A DNA stretch of 64,000 nucleotides from Thelonectria olida (GCA_020736575.1 JAGPYM010000001.1:2418001-2482000); one strand, 5' to 3'; shown: positions 10,916-24,572, counted from the stretch's first letter. The notes: generated from the letters alone by a model not told the origin. Program-made: numbers and translations.

Positions 10916-13900
10916 TTATAGAACAATCGCATTCTCGACAAGTAGGCCCTGGCTCTCAACCCAGTAGCTCCTGCGCATGCCAACGGCTCTCGCCTGGCTG
11001 AACTTCCTATAGTCTCCTTTATTTGCGTGCATCAGAACCATGGGCACACCGTTGAATCGTTTTACACCATGAGGCGTAAGTTGTGGCTCTGCCAGTAATG
11101 GTCTCACGAAGTCGTCCTCTTCATTCTCATCCTCCGATCCTTCGTCGACGACGATGACAAGTTGAAGAGCCGTTGGGCTGGGGGAGAAACTCGGTATGTT
11201 CGCCAGCTTGTCGCTGAAGGAGCATCCGCCGCGACGCATGACGATGACCTGGTGTGCGCGAGGGGCTTCATCTGGTAACGAGGTCTCACACGCGAGATCA
11301 GCGAGAAAGACTGTCGTCCATGGGAAGTTGACAAGAGGATTCTTGCTGTTGTAAGTGGGCGAGCCGGTAATTGGTGTGTCGAGGATGGGCGGCAACGGGA
11401 AGGCCCCCGGCCCGGTGGCCGTGTAGGCGGACCATCGGAGGATGGTGGGGCCGGATTCATCAATCTGAGACTCCGGAGTGTTGGTGTGTGTGGGCTCAAA
11501 GACGGATGTAACGGCGCGGAGGATAGACTTGAGGAGAGACTCGGAAGGGGGCTCGAAAGTGTTATCTTCGTCTTGCAATTGAGATCCTCCCATCGATGTG
11601 TTCACTCCGCCAGCGGGCAGAGGCATGCTTGCGTTCTCCTTCTCTGGGATGGATAGAAGGAGATCAATCTCAACGAGATCTTTACGTCGAACGCAAGTGA
11701 ACGCCTCATCTTTCATATGCCGCACGTGGTCGGCATGGAAGAAGACTGTCTCATGGCGTCCAAGCTGCGTCGTGCCCGCATGAGTGATTCTCCAAGTCTG
11801 CTCCCCATACTGATCACTGAGCTGCTGTTCCATTTGAAAGCGCATGCCCTGTAAGTTCTTGACTGTCGGCCCATTATGGGTATTCCAAACAAGCGAAGAG
11901 CCGAGGCGCATAGGCAACGAGCTGAATCCATCCCCCGCGGGAAACTCTATCCATGACTGTATGCGCTCGACGGGTGCCGCGCAAGTGCCGTTGCATGGAA
12001 GCATCGTAGGGGGAAGCGTCCACGGGAACAGGGTGTAATTCGTTTTGGCTCTGAATTTGGTTACCCAGCCTTTCTCCTTGTCCTCGACTTCAACGGGCTC
12101 GATTGGACCGTGGAAGTTGGGAGTATTGTGCAAGTCTGTGAAGCGCGCAACGTTGAACAAGTCCTGTCGGGCCGCCGTGGCTGATCCAGAAATCGGGTCT
12201 GCAAGGGGGTAGACGGGGCATGAGTTTGTGTAACTTTCATCGTAGTATTGGTACCCTGACACATCGGATGTTGGAGGGGTCACTTTTCGTCGTGTCGATT
12301 TGGATTTCTTTGGGATGAGGAGCGGGTGTCCTTCTGTCGTGAAGACGTATGCCGCGTCAAGCTTATTCAGAGGATGATCTGGATCGAAGAGCAAGTACAT
12401 GTACTTTGCCGTCTCCCCAAGGAAGAAACTCTCCATGCGATCCGACTTCTCTCCAGTGCGGACATCTTGAAGTCCAGCCCAGCCACACGGAGTGTAGCAT
12501 CGCCGCGTTATATCCTTGAGGACCATCTCGCCGACATAAAGATACCATGGGTCTTTCGTAGCACGGTAAATGTGGTACGTTGATTCGATGAACTCGGGGC
12601 GACCCGGCCACCAGCCAAGTCCTCCATCTACGTTATTCTCACGGACCGACCAACGCTCTGGCAGGGCAGCATAGCGCGTCCACAGGGCAGTGTACACGAG
12701 ATTTGCCTCGATAGCTTCATCTAATTCGCCTGCTAAGGCTAAGAGACCGGGGTAGAATGCACCCAGACTATCGATCCACATCGTGTATGGCTGGCCGGTA
12801 GCACGGTGTGAATTCGAGTAATACGGGTATTGACTCCTGTCGGTATAGATGTATCTCTTGACAGAGGAGTGAGCCTGATGCCATGCTTCTAGAAATGCGT
12901 CTGACGAATGCAATGCCGTTGGTAGAGGAGGATGGATCGTATTAGGATCCAACCACCCTGTGCTGCTCTGCCTTTGAGATGTCGACACATTAGGCATATC
13001 ATGCCCGGAGAGCAAGATGTGGCTCTTCAGAGCGTATTCGAAGAAGCTGTCCATACCCGCGCCGATTCCAGAGTGCGGACCTATCCACATGCCTCTTTCT
13101 GCATCGATGCCGTTGCCAATGAGACCAATTTCGCTTCGTCTTCCCCAAACCTCCCAAAACGCTCGCTTGGCTGCCTGTTCAAACCGCGGGTCGCCAGATA
13201 GCCTGCTGAGCACGGTAAATTCAAGAGTCAAGCTACCAGCTCCGGCGCTGCAGGTCTCCGTTATCTCTTGCACGTCGGGAAGGCTCTCGGCACCTATCTC
13301 ACGATGGAGGGGAGAGTTTGTATAAAACGGGATTCCATGACGAAGGTTGACGCGAGGGTATGGGATCCCCGTTTCCGTGTAGAAGGCGGGAAGAAGCCTT
13401 TGGCCAAGGTCGAGGGCAAGCCGAAGCAGTTGCCCATCATATTTGAAGCCATTGGGCCACGATATGGGGGCCAGTTCTAGAGGATCGGTGCCTGTCTCCC
13501 CAGGATCCGGTCGCGCATCATACCCAGTGATGGGTAACTCTCCAACGGCGAACAAGTGCGCACTGAGGAGTCCGCCAAGCCCACGAATGACAGTTTCGAA
13601 GACTTGGACTTTACTATCCAAATCGAACCCGAAAGCACGCCGACCATGGCCGCTGGGACCTCGTCGTCCATCTCCGTAGTATTCCACGAATTGAGTTACT
13701 CCGTCTTGGAAGTCGATGAGCGCTTGCGATCCCGTATACGGTTCTCCTTCAGGTCCACCTGCGAGGATGGCAAGGGTCGATAAGCTGTCAATGAGGGTTA
13801 AGGAGTAATTCCCCAAGGCATCATTGAGTCCGATATGGCCAGGATTGTCTCGATCTCGTGTCAGGGGGCGGCAGGTCAACGGCCGAAGCTGTTCCATGAC

Positions 13901-14111
13901 CAGATTAGCATCTTTCTCAGCACAAGCATGTGGTGACACGGGATAATCACACCTCATCTTCTGGAAAGGCAATTTTCATGTAGTTGCTATATCCATGGTA
14001 GAACATATCCACTGTATCTCGACGCAACCGCTCCAGGCGGTCCTGGCGCATTGCGCATGTCGTCCATGGCAGTAGACTGCATATCAGCAACAATGGACCG
14101 GCCAGAAACAT
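10916..14111 (-). CDS. EDEM/Htm1-like GH47 alpha-mannosidase with PA domain
   Basis: Member of glycoside hydrolase family 47, EDEM/Htm1 (Mnl1) branch. These ER proteins trim mannose from misfolded glycoproteins and mark them for ER-associated degradation. Exons on the minus strand are 14111-13953 and 13888-10916 with a 64-nt intron; the product is 1043 aa. Exon 1 supplies a hydrophobic signal peptide (about residues 1-20) and the conserved DMFYHGYSNYMKIAFPEDE segment. Without it the conserved N-terminus would be missing. Exon 2 continues LRPLTCRPL and contains GHIGLNDALGNYSLTLIDSL, then KVQVFETVIRGLGGLLSAH, the region around IGPHSGIGAGMDSFFEYAL, and ESFFLGETAKYMYLLFD. The last roughly 170 residues contain a protease-associated (PA) type segment (VIVMRRGGCSFSDK), as in EDEM3-type proteins. 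I see no HDEL-like retention signal; the C-terminus is ENAIVL. Confidence in the family is high; mannosidase activity itself is inferred. Confidence 0.93.
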
Positions 14112-14128
14112 CCTTCTCTTTGACTCAT
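14084..14128 (-). promoter_or_regulatory. Out-of-frame upstream ORF overlapping the EDEM-like start
   Basis: An ATG 17 nt upstream of the EDEM-like ATG opens a 14-codon frame that overlaps the main start and ends inside exon 1. If the transcript includes it, scanning ribosomes would meet it first, which could lower translation of the main frame. Transcript start is unknown. Confidence 0.45.
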
Positions 14129-17100
14129 GGGGACGGAACCCCGTGGACTAGCCAACTTGCTTCGGCGGCGGAGAGCTGCCGGGCTCATCGGAGGAAGCGC
14201 AGGGAGCGGGCGCGAAGTGTCACATGTACGTGATGGAAGCAGGATGTTCAAGTTGACCCGCGCACAATGCGCTCGCCGTGGACTCGCGGGGGGGGATCGA
14301 GAAGCCAAGCACCAGGGTGTGCCTTGGTGATGATGATGGGATGCTGTCATCTTCTTTGACGCGCCACAGGCTTGTGATAGGGTGGACGTGTGAGCAGGTG
14401 TGGCTCTGGCTGTGGCTGGTTCAGCTCTTCCAAGTGGTGGAAAATCCGCACAAGCCACCAACCTTACAGGGCTGATGGTACGTGCTTATTTGGAATAAGC
14501 TTGAACGGACAGATGACTTGTGCCTGATTTCCTCGGCATCAACAATGCAAGAGAAAACAACGGCTTCGGCATCCAAACCCGAAAGGATTTTTGTTTCCCA
14601 AGCTGGGGGTGGACTACGGATGTGTGGACATCCGTACATCCATGACTTTGTCGGTGGCAGGGGGGAAGGCTTGGAAGCTGTCCGAAGATGAGTTTGCAAC
14701 ATTGCATTTCTGCGAATGTGCTTCGTACTGATACCACTGCAGCCACCCGTCGCCTTGCCGCCCGAGTACATTGCGTTCCTGCTTACGAATATCTGCGGAA
14801 GAAGGCTGCATCTACGCCCCTGTCGAGAGCTTCCCGGTCTCAGAAGAAAAAAAAGTCCCCGAAACACGCCGGTTGAAAACGACAAGGAACTTGGAAGACG
14901 GTGGTCAAGGTGCGAGCGGTGCGTCACACACCCCCAGGACTCCAGAAGCTACTGTAAGTGTGTAGCATAAGCGCGCCCATGGCAAACGAACGTCTCAGTC
15001 CTTGACTAATAGTTCGCGTGGCGTTTTTTGTAAAAAGAGTTGTTTATTGCCAAAAGACGGGTACAACTTCATGTTGGTTGTCCCTCGATCTCCTGAAGCG
15101 CAGATCTAAGCGCGACGGGACGGGCGATCGCTGCGTCTCAACATGCTCATCATCATCACACATCACACACACATCACCAAAGTGGCCGTGGTCTTCTTCT
15201 TGCGCCGGAGCCGCCCGCCCGCTCGCCTAGCCTGGTTACTAATACATTCATTCTCGCAGGGATGACGATGAACAAGGTATCGATACATAGGTACATGACG
15301 TTCATTCTTCGTCTTTCGCAAGGTGATCCCACCAGACCCCACCAACAACTCCATCGATCCTCGCATGATCTCCACATCTTCAGCAGCAACAAGCCAGTGC
15401 GAGTCGACCAGTGCAGCCACAGGCTGGGATGGGGCTGGCTGGACGGCTCGACTTGTGACAATAACGATTTAACTAGTCCAGCCGCCAGAGCTACCCGTCG
15501 ACTCGTTTACCCGATTGGGCCATACCCCGTGGCGTCACTGCTTCACCTTGTCGAGGTGTGTGCCTCGTGTTTCTGAAGGGCATGGAGAATAGCTCATCTG
15601 AGACCACAAACCAACACACATGGTCTCACTGTCTTTCGAGGTCAGCGTGCAGCTCATTCGTACACCTGCTGCTATACACGCATGGCACAGTCTTCAGCCC
15701 TCCTGCAACCTCTTACGTGGCCCCACGACAACGGCTTGTGCTTCTTACGCTGACCGTAGGGCGACGGTAAATCGAATCGCGATCGAGTATGACACACTCC
15801 CTCCCCCAGATTCGCCGTCTCCATGTGCTTTGATAACTGGTTGGTTGGCACGGCAGTTGCAGCCTTATCGAGGCCGGTTTTCCTGTTTCTCACCTGCATA
15901 GTGTTTCCTGGGGGAATGCCTGCCTCATGCATCTTGTGACTGCTTGAGCTGCAGCCAGTCGGACGATTCTTAATCAAGAAATCGCCGACAACTCGTACCC
16001 TATTTCCAGCAGAGAATGGGCTGCCATCGCAAAATATCACAACTGCGCCCTGACCGCTGCTCCCTCGGCCTTTCTACTGCGGGGCTTCGCAGGACCAGAG
16101 GCTGCATCTGGGGCCGAAGACGCAAGCTGTTGATTTGCTCATTCATAGACCCTCCGTCACAGTCGACTATCCAATAGTGCAACTGCCGTGGGCGTGCGAT
16201 GACGAGGCGGCTGGAAACAAACGTGTTTCCCCAGCCAAGCCCAGCAAAAACCCTGTTGAACAGCTCAAGATGGCTCATTACCAGGGTGCCAACGGCGTGG
16301 CCTAGCGTTTCATGAAGGTTCAGAAAGGGTCCAAAAGGCATCGGATTCTATTGACACGTACAGGGATCATGATTGTTTTCATCGGCATTGCCGAATCTTC
16401 TGCTGATTAACTCGAACTATCAAAAGGGTGTCATCGTGCTCAGCTGGGAGGGGTCGAGTCAAGCTAGACCAGCCACCGTGTGTAGCACTAATGTGAGTCC
16501 TTGCTTCCTGTTGCGACATGTGTCACTCTGTCACGGCATTGGCATTGGATGGGCATTCGAAGTGGCACCCGCAGCTTGCTGACTGTTGGCTGTTGGTCAG
16601 CTCATCCGGGTAGGGCTGAGTCTCATACGGCCAACGGGCAGATGATATAGTGGGCGGCACCCGCATGAATCTGTGGCTGACGATATATCGAAGATGCTGT
16701 CTTTTAACGACATTGACCGTCACAGAACAGCTGGAAAACATCTCGAGCAGATTTCTCCGCCTCGGGAGACCCTAGGAGAGGGCTCGCTTCGAATTTCCGA
16801 AGCTGGCGCAGTCGAAGACTTGATTCGCAGAAAGGATTCCACTCTGTCCCGAGGGTTTGGGTGCGGTCTCTTTTCTTGCCCACATAAAGTCGTCAATGAT
16901 ACGACCAGCGCTGCATCACGCTGAAACCTATTTGCCCGTGGCGCAGCGGAATTTATCCAAAGGCTCTGTAATGAGGGCGGGATTCCTGTCCGCACCCACC
17001 TCTCCTCCAGGGATGGATAGGCGGCATGCGCTGGCGCAGGCTCACCGGCATGGGTAACAAGAGAAGAGGTCGGTCGTTCTGCTCGTTTCTGATCTTGCGC

Positions 17101-18808
17101 TAGCCTCTGCGGAGCCAGAGCCTACCTCTCCGCTTTTCAGGGAACAATAGAGGATGCGTTCTATTGTGAGATGCTGATGGTGTCTCTGTCTGGCTGGGCG
17201 GTATGCAGGACGGCATACGAGGCACGGATACAAACACGACTGGAGGAACACCTATGACTGAAAGCAGCGTGTTGCAGCTTTGGCGCATTCTTACACGAAA
17301 ATCAAAGGCACTGCTGACCATCTGGTGTAGAAACAGCCGCCGTTGTTGAGAAAAGCCGTTGGGTCTCATCAAGACAGACTTTACGAACAACTCCTTGCGA
17401 ATAGAGACGCACACAAAGTTGGCGGAAACTCGGACGGGCGGGCGGGCTGGCTGGCTTGCTAGCTCGCGCAAGGGTATCGGCGTTGACGGCGACAACCCAA
17501 TGCCGAACTGTCAACGGCGTGATCTGCATCGGAGTCTAAGGCATGATCCCTGTCCGCCGCCCGACTAGGGAACAGGGTTGCGAGGGAGGAGTCGAGTCGG
17601 CCGACGGGGCCACTAGAAGTAGGTAATCTTGTCTGGACCGACACCCTCTTGTGCGTGTTCACACCTTGAGAGAGTCCCTCTCACCACCCTGGTCGGCACC
17701 TGCATGCGTCTCGTCGCAACAGCAGCGAAACCAAATTACTTGAAAAAGCGCAATTTTCCAAACTGTCGGGACCGATGCCTACAATTCTGCATTTCGAACA
17801 CGCAAGCCGACGCCGAATTGTCTCAACCCAAGCTGACCCCCTATTCTGGGCCCTCCCCTTTGGTCTCTCATCACCGAACACGCCACCAAGAGAAGAAGAA
17901 GAGGTGAATAAGTAATTCCTACTCACGTGGTGGTTTACGGGTATCCGAATCCGAGTCCATTTCACTATGATCGCCCGGGCCTTCAACCCGTGCGCTTAAT
18001 GTTTAACCATCAACAACCCCGGCTCGAGGTCACTTGACTTTCCACGTGCCGAACCAGTTCTGCATAGCATTCACGAATAGGTACGAATAACGGGAAATTC
18101 ACTGTGGCTACCCCTCCCCTCACCATGCTTCCGAAGTCTCCACGGAACGGGGGCCCTCTTCAAAAGTTCTCTGACTCTCGGGGATGGGGGATGGGGGATG
18201 CCCGGGCATGCCCTCTCTCACTGATCAGTGCCGTGTGTCTGCCTACCAGTGGCCGCATTTGCGGCCTGGCTGTGAACATGGGCAGGCCGATCAAGGAAAA
18301 AACCTGCGCATTCCATAGCCTCCTCCTTGAAACGAATCCAGGCATTACGGTGACAGACTGTCGGGTCGAACTGACCAAAGGTGGTTGTCGAGACATGTAC
18401 TGACAGGTCAATCGAGACTTTCGGTCAGCGATAGCCCTGTTTGCCAAAGTACAAAGGGTCCAGCCAGTAGCAACAGTGTGCCAACTGCCAGTTTGCCTGG
18501 CAGGGTTTAGCCATCAGATGGGCTGCAGGCACATTTTCCAAAGCCAACCAACAACAAACCAACCAACCTGCAGTTTCAGCATCCGGAAACCACCATAAGA
18601 CCAATGACGACTATTTTTAACAGCCAACATAACGAGCGTGGGCTCTTCATTGAGAGAGTATAAACGAAAAACACTCTAAAGCGGTATATCCTATCTTAAG
18701 CCTCGAAATCACTAGATCCTCCCAGATGCCATGGCTTACATCTTTTATGTGCCAAAATGTCCACCCTTGCGCCTTGTAAGCCCTCTTACACGTCGTACAT
18801 GCCGTAAA
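14129..18808. other. Gene-poor interval (about 4.7 kb)
   Basis: Lies upstream of the EDEM-like gene and downstream of the Myb/SANT-like gene. Only scattered short frames on both strands, none with family resemblance or consistent splice structure. No repeat element or RNA gene recognised. Confidence 0.45.
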
Positions 18809-20485
18809 TTATCGGTGTCGTCCATACGGGGCTGCCGATGGACTCAGTCTAATCATTTGTGGAGGCAAAGCCTCGGTGCGTGGAGGCATAACACCCGAGC
18901 CCATCTTGACGGGCTGTTCTCCCCACATTTGGATGTCCATCATCTCGTTGCCGTTGACTGGCGATTCGTCCTCGAGTTTGTAGTCTGGACGGCCGTGGAC
19001 TTGGTTGATGACGTCGTCTTCGTTTCCCGTGTGGGAGCCGGCGCTCAGCATCTCGTCGTTCAGGGGCACGTCATCCAAGCCGCGAGTGTTGGGCCGCCTC
19101 CTGGCCGTGCTGGGCTTCTGGCGTCGGCGCAGGTTGAGGTCGTCTCGGGACTCGATGTACAAGCCCTCCTCGAGTTTCAGCTCGTTGACGACCTTGCACT
19201 CAATGTCGCTGGCGTTGAGGCGCATGTTGCGAGAGCCCCCGAGCTCGATAAAGTGTTCGAGCATTTGCTGGTAGCGTGTCTTCTCGACTCGCATCCACGC
19301 CTCGCGAAGAATTTCCACCTTGAGAGGAAAAGTTAGCATTGCGGGCTAGTTTCTGGTGGGCAGTGGGAGGGGATAGATAGCTTACGTCTCGGTCAATCCA
19401 CTCGATGTACTTGGAACGGCCACGCTTGAACTTCATCTGGAGCATCTCCTTGCCAGGACACTTCTGGAACTTGTTCTTGAAGTCGTTCTGGATGCTCTCC
19501 CACATGTCTTGGCCCTTCTGGTGGCGGTGTTGCCAGCGGGACTCAAAGATGCACCGCTCTTCCTCGGGGCAATTGGGCTTGAGCTTGGGAGGGAGTTCCT
19601 CGCCGTAGCAGTTCTTGTGTTCTTCGAGCGGGTCGCCCAACGTGGGGCCCCTGGCGTGCGTGTTTCGAGCCTTGCCCGTCTTCTTCTTGTTAACGCGCGC
19701 GGTGGTGCTGGAGATGGCGCGCCTGCGAGGAGAGCCATTGAGAGAGCGGTCGGATACTCCGCGGGCTGGGTGGTCTTCAGGCGTGAGGTGGCGCGGGCGG
19801 AACTGATGGTTGGTGTGATGGTTCAATAGAGACATGGATGAAGGCATTGGTAGGTGCTGGGGTTGCTGCTGTTCCATAGGAGGGGGCATCATGTAGTAGG
19901 GAGGGTTCATGCTCTGCTGCTGCGGGCCGTCTGATACGCCAAAGGCACCCATGTAGGGCTCGGGAGGCCCTGGGGTTCGGCGCCCGTCATTGAGGTAGGG
20001 GCTCTCAATGTAGTCAGAGGGCACCGGGGCTGAAGCCGACAAAGCTGAGTCCGGCTGCGAGGATTGGCCGTTCATGTCGAAAGGCGCGGGCGTCCACTGC
20101 TGAGGATACATCTTTGTGCTGCCCGGAGGCGTGGGCTGCTGGGGGATGGGTGTGGAGGCTGAAGGGTACTGGGACACCAGCTTGCGAGCTTGGTTCTGAG
20201 GAGGCGAGCCAGCGGTAGAGCTGGGAGTCAAGAGATTTGGGTCGCACTGGCTTGAGTAGCTGAATGGGGAAGAAGAGACCTGCATGTTGATGGTGAGTCA
20301 AGCTCGGGGGCGGTAGGGAAGAGAGAGACAGCGGGAGGAAGGGAACGATGCCGGTGTCTCAATGGGAGGAGACTCACTGTTGTGTACGAGGTCAAGTCTG
20401 GGTAGGCAGAGGTGGTGGTAGTTGACGCTCCCGAAAGATGGTCTGAATGACCCAGGCCGGAAGCAAGATACTGCTGCTCGACCAT
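18809..20485 (-). CDS. Myb/SANT-like putative transcription factor
   Basis: Three minus-strand exons, 20485-20378, 20279-19386 and 19318-18809, joined in phase 0 by introns of 98 and 67 nt; the second intron has a GCTAAC branch-like site. The product is 503 aa. The first 230 residues are low-complexity, rich in Pro, Gln, Ser and Met. A basic stretch around residues 200-245 (RRRAISS, NKKKTGK) could be a nuclear localisation signal. A conserved-looking domain spans about residues 264-400, with regularly spaced tryptophans (RWQHRHQKG, DMWESIQNDF, KYIEWIDRD) and long amphipathic helices, resembling a trihelix or Myb/SANT-like DNA-binding fold. The C-terminus is acidic. I take it as a fungal nuclear regulator, possibly developmental, but cannot name it. 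The chosen ATG is the one that gives MVEQQYL; an in-frame ATG two codons upstream and another at 20530 are alternatives. Confidence 0.8.
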
Positions 20486-21344
20486 GGTCATGTGGAATAT
20501 GGAGCGGGATCGCGGACAATTAAAGTCCAAGTATGTTGTTGGGGCAGTGGGGCGGCGGGTGGAATAGAAAGCTCTTGCAAGAGAAGGATTTGACAGTCGG
20601 TTGTTGTCGTGGCGGCGGGGGTATTGTCAGGGCTGTCAGTCATAGACTTGGGGTATTTGACCAGGGAGGAGGAGGAGGATGATGAGCTGCTGCTGTGAGG
20701 ACTGAGATATTGCCGGGGCAGACGAGGCAGACGACGGGGTTATATATAACAGGTAGGCAGGCAGTCAAGGAAGAGGACGACAAAGTGGAAGAAGAATCAG
20801 CCTTTTGTGGCCGCGACCGCTGTGGATTGTGGTTGAAGGCTCAGAGGGAAGACGATGAGTTGGGAGGAGAGAGAAAGCCTTGCGGGGGAGGAAGATGGCC
20901 GGCCTCTTTTGTATAGTAGGTGGTAGTTGGAGGTGAGAAGCCTGTGGAGAACAGATCAACCGAGCAGATGTTGCAGGGAAGTTGGAAGTGGAAGTACAGT
21001 AGAGCGGGCGACCTTTCTTGGAGAAACGACATTAGCAGCAAGCCCAGGGGATCGAGAGACGCCCGGAGAGAGAAGACCAGGCCAGGGGATCGAGGGGAGA
21101 GAGGAGAGAGGAGACCGGGGTCGACGAGGCAGGAACAGGAACATGCTCTGTCACTTCTGTCACTTTCTCTATCCGTACGGGTACGAAGTACTTTGTTTGC
21201 CTGCAGTGCCCACCTCCTCTCACTTTGGAGCTGTCGTGCATCAAGATAGCCGCCGCAGAGGGCGTGTCTGCGAGAGGGACGAGCAACACTAGGGACTAGG
21301 CGCATGCCAGTGGAGAACGGGCTCTTCTTCCCCATCGGCTGCTG

Positions 21345-21392
21345 CGAGGAGGACGAAGAGGAAGAAGAAGAGGAGGACGAGGACGAGGAAGA
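21345..21392. repeat. GAG/GAC-type purine-rich simple repeat
   Basis: Imperfect GAA/GAG/GAC triplets that give false poly-Glu and poly-Ser reading frames on opposite strands. Confidence 0.7.
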
Positions 21393-22800
21393 GAGGAGCA
21401 AGGGGGAGGGGTGCGAGCTGAGATACTGCGGATGTGATGGGGGTGTGTGCGGATGTGGTGAGCGAGTGAGTGAGTGGGGGGGGGAAGACGACCAGGGCCA
21501 TCCCATGCCATCCATCCACCTCCATCTCCCACGCCCCTCTTCACTATGGCCCAGGCGTGTGTGCAGCGAGCGACGAAGCCGAGAGAGCACCGCTGAACAA
21601 ACAAAGAGGCGCCTGGTTGCTTCAACGGCTCTTGCTCTTGGCCGTCTCTGTTGTTTGTTTGCTCGCACATCGCGCTTCGTCGGCAACACGAATAGTTCGT
21701 TCCCCATTGCACACGCCTGGCGTCTCAGCTGCCTCGGTCTCAATTTTACGACGTGCCCATATGGCTTTACGGTACCAGCACATGATGAAATGGAAGTGGC
21801 AAAGCCCCCCATGTAGCTACCAGAAGGATCGTCCTTCCCGTGCATTTCGGCCCCGCGGGCAATTCCAATTCATCGTTCTCGGTGCCGTCAAATCAGCTTC
21901 GGAACGTTTCGAAGAGAAACAGCGAGCGGATGGAAACAAGCCGGGGGTTGGTTGGGCCCCAGCCGCCGCCTCTTCTCGCTCTCTTCCCACATTCACTGAC
22001 ATAGCGTGGGAGAAGCCACGATTCAGGTGTGATTTGCCCAGTTGCCGCCCACCGGCTTTGCCCGTTTGCTCCTAGCAGCACGATAAAGAAGGCCAACGGC
22101 CTCGTCGAACAGGACTAGAAGGGGGGCCAGTCGGGCTCGTGAGTCCCAGAAGGGGAATGGACGAGTCGAGGGCTGGCTGACATGGCTTGGCTTGAGAGAA
22201 GAATGAGAGAGGAGACCATGGGGAACGCGGCGAGGATATGGGCCCCGACAGGGTTTGCAAGGTCTTTCTTGTTTGGCCTTTCGTCTTGGACTTGCTGCGA
22301 AAGAATCAGCCGAAGTGGGATGCCGGCCGTTTGGACTGGCCAAAGCCTTCTCCCACACTCCCCGACCGCTATATAAGAGTTCCCAATTGCCTTCGTCAAT
22401 GCCTCGAAGAGAGATGTGAACGAGAACAAGTAATGCCGGCATATCATTCAGCCCGTCAATCTCAAGCGCAAAGACGGGAATGCGGCATGACTGCCTCCTC
22501 ACGGGCCGTTGGCGTCCATCGATCTAGAGATCGGCAGGTGGGAAAAAGGAGTGCGCCAGTGACGTCCCATGCGGTACTGGGATTGCAAATGAGTCCCAGG
22601 ACGCAAGCAATTGATGTTGAAAAAGGCGCAGGGGGGGGAGAAGCGGCCGCTGTCCTGTCTGGCATTAGGCCAAGGCAGCATAGGGCCGCGGCCAGTTCGG
22701 CGCAAACAGTTGGACTCTCACTGGAGAGAATTGGAAGAACCCATCAGGGCACAGTGCTCAAGAGACCAAGGACAGTGGACGACGGTCTGAGGAAGAGAGA

Positions 22801-22829
22801 CCATCCATCCATCCATCCATCCATCCATC
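22801..22829. repeat. CCAT tetranucleotide microsatellite
   Basis: Seven perfect tandem CCAT units in non-coding DNA. Confidence 0.9.
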
Positions 22830-24572
22830 ATTGAGCTGAGCCTTAAGTTAATTAGTTCGAACTGGTCGAGGGCTGGACCCCTGCTTTCTGGGGCTCCGCT
22901 TCAACCGCTTAAAACGGTAGCACCCAGCGCCCCCCGCCTGTTTTCGCATTTTCATGTCTCCTCGGCGATGAAGAGAAGGCAATGGAGAGAAAAGGCAATG
23001 AAGCATATCTTGGTTGTGGCTCTCTTCCATGTGGCAAACATGTTTCTGGCAAGGCCGCCGTGTAGTGAGTGGCTGTTGTCCGAGCCTTGTGACTGGGCAC
23101 TAGTCGGCCCAACCAACAAACCCGCCGAAACACTCACAGAGACACCGAAAAAGAGAGAGGAGCTGTGATGATCCGTACAGTGTCCACACAACAGCCGAGA
23201 GAGAGGGGGATTTTTCACAAGCCACGCTGGATGGGCGCTGCGGCGGCGAGATCATCAGGACAGCAGAGGGGCCGATAGTCAGGCAGAGAGAGTGGGAATG
23301 CATCTCGTTTGTACCAAGTACAGTGCAACAACATGTTCCATTTCGCGATGGCAGGGCAGTGCACGGAGCGAAGGAGAGACAACAGCATCCGTCTGGGGGG
23401 GGAGAGGGGAGGGGAAGGGAAGGGAAAATGGACGGGAAACGGGGGAGACGGGACTGTCAGCGACGGCCACCGCGCGGTTCAGTACCGCTACGGGCGGTAC
23501 GTACCCGGGTCGAGAAATGCGGCCCCGGGGCCGGCCACTCAGGCGCAGTTGCCGACCCTGGGTGCCCCGCCCCGGGCCTTTAGCGTACCGTTCTGTCGGG
23601 ACGCGCTAGCCGGGGGAGGCCCGCTGCGCCCACTGAACGGGCAGGGACATCCTGGCCAGTTGTGCGCCCTCTTGGGCTTAGCTTGGAGCGAGGTCCATTT
23701 AACTCTGATCATCTGTTGGCTGGATAACGACACACCACTCCCATGTTCGCCAGGGGTTCCTGCTCGCGACCAATTGGCGTTCGCTCCGGAAAAGGGACCA
23801 TCCTCCGTTGGGTAAGGCTACGCGCGCGTCTACAAGCGTGAAGTGGGCTGCCATTGGTTACCGACACGTTAGCAAGCGAAACCTTCACTCCCCTCTGGCC
23901 TCTCTGCCCACTGTCCAACGCTGCCAGCGCAACACCATCACACCCCTCCTTCTTCCCTTTTCTCCCGCCCTTCAACGTTACGTCTACAAAAGGTCGTTGG
24001 GCAGGTTCGCCGTGACTGCCGCCTTCCCTGTGTTATTTTTACCGGCTTCTCTCTCCCAACATGCATATTTGCGTGTGTGTTTTACTTTTGGTCTGCTTAA
24101 GCGCTCGGCTCTCTCTCACTCCACAATCCAACACAATCAACTCATATCTGCGTCTATCTCGCCTGTTCGCACATGACCGGGATCGATGACTGAGAAGGCC
24201 ATGAACCCACTTTGTCTTGATCTTTGGTCTTCACAGCCACGCAAGACTTCAGCCGTCTTTCGTTGCGCTGTGCTCGACCATGGCCTCACCTCACCTCACC
24301 TGGCATGGACAAGGCCTTTGACTATGTTGGCCATGGACGGATGTTTCTTCTGCGTAGGTGCCGGCTCTTCGCATCAAACTCACTCCGCCTCGTCCTGTCG
24401 TGCTGCTGCGGCGGGGTTCCCCCTCCCATCAGACCAAATTAATTCCCTGATGGACCGGGTTCGGGGCCAAGTCCAAGTGCCGCATCCCTCGATGACGGCG
24501 ATGCTGTCCAGGACAGTCTGAGTTGCATGCACGCTCTTGATCCTTCAGCGAGCCACCTCATCACACGCCCTC

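Noticed and set aside
13889..13972. N-terminal extension of the EDEM-like frame starting at 13972
   Set aside because: This segment is the intron: it has GT and AG ends, and removing it joins exon 1 to the conserved sequence in phase.
21304..21816. 170-codon plus-strand frame with a poly-Glu segment
   Set aside because: The acidic part is the GAG/GAC repeat; the rest has no protein-like character.
20841..21845. 334-codon minus-strand frame
   Set aside because: Its length comes from simple repeats that encode serine and proline runs. There is no domain and no family resemblance.
22238..22834. 198-codon plus-strand frame
   Set aside because: It ends in the CCAT microsatellite and has an erratic composition with no recognisable domain.
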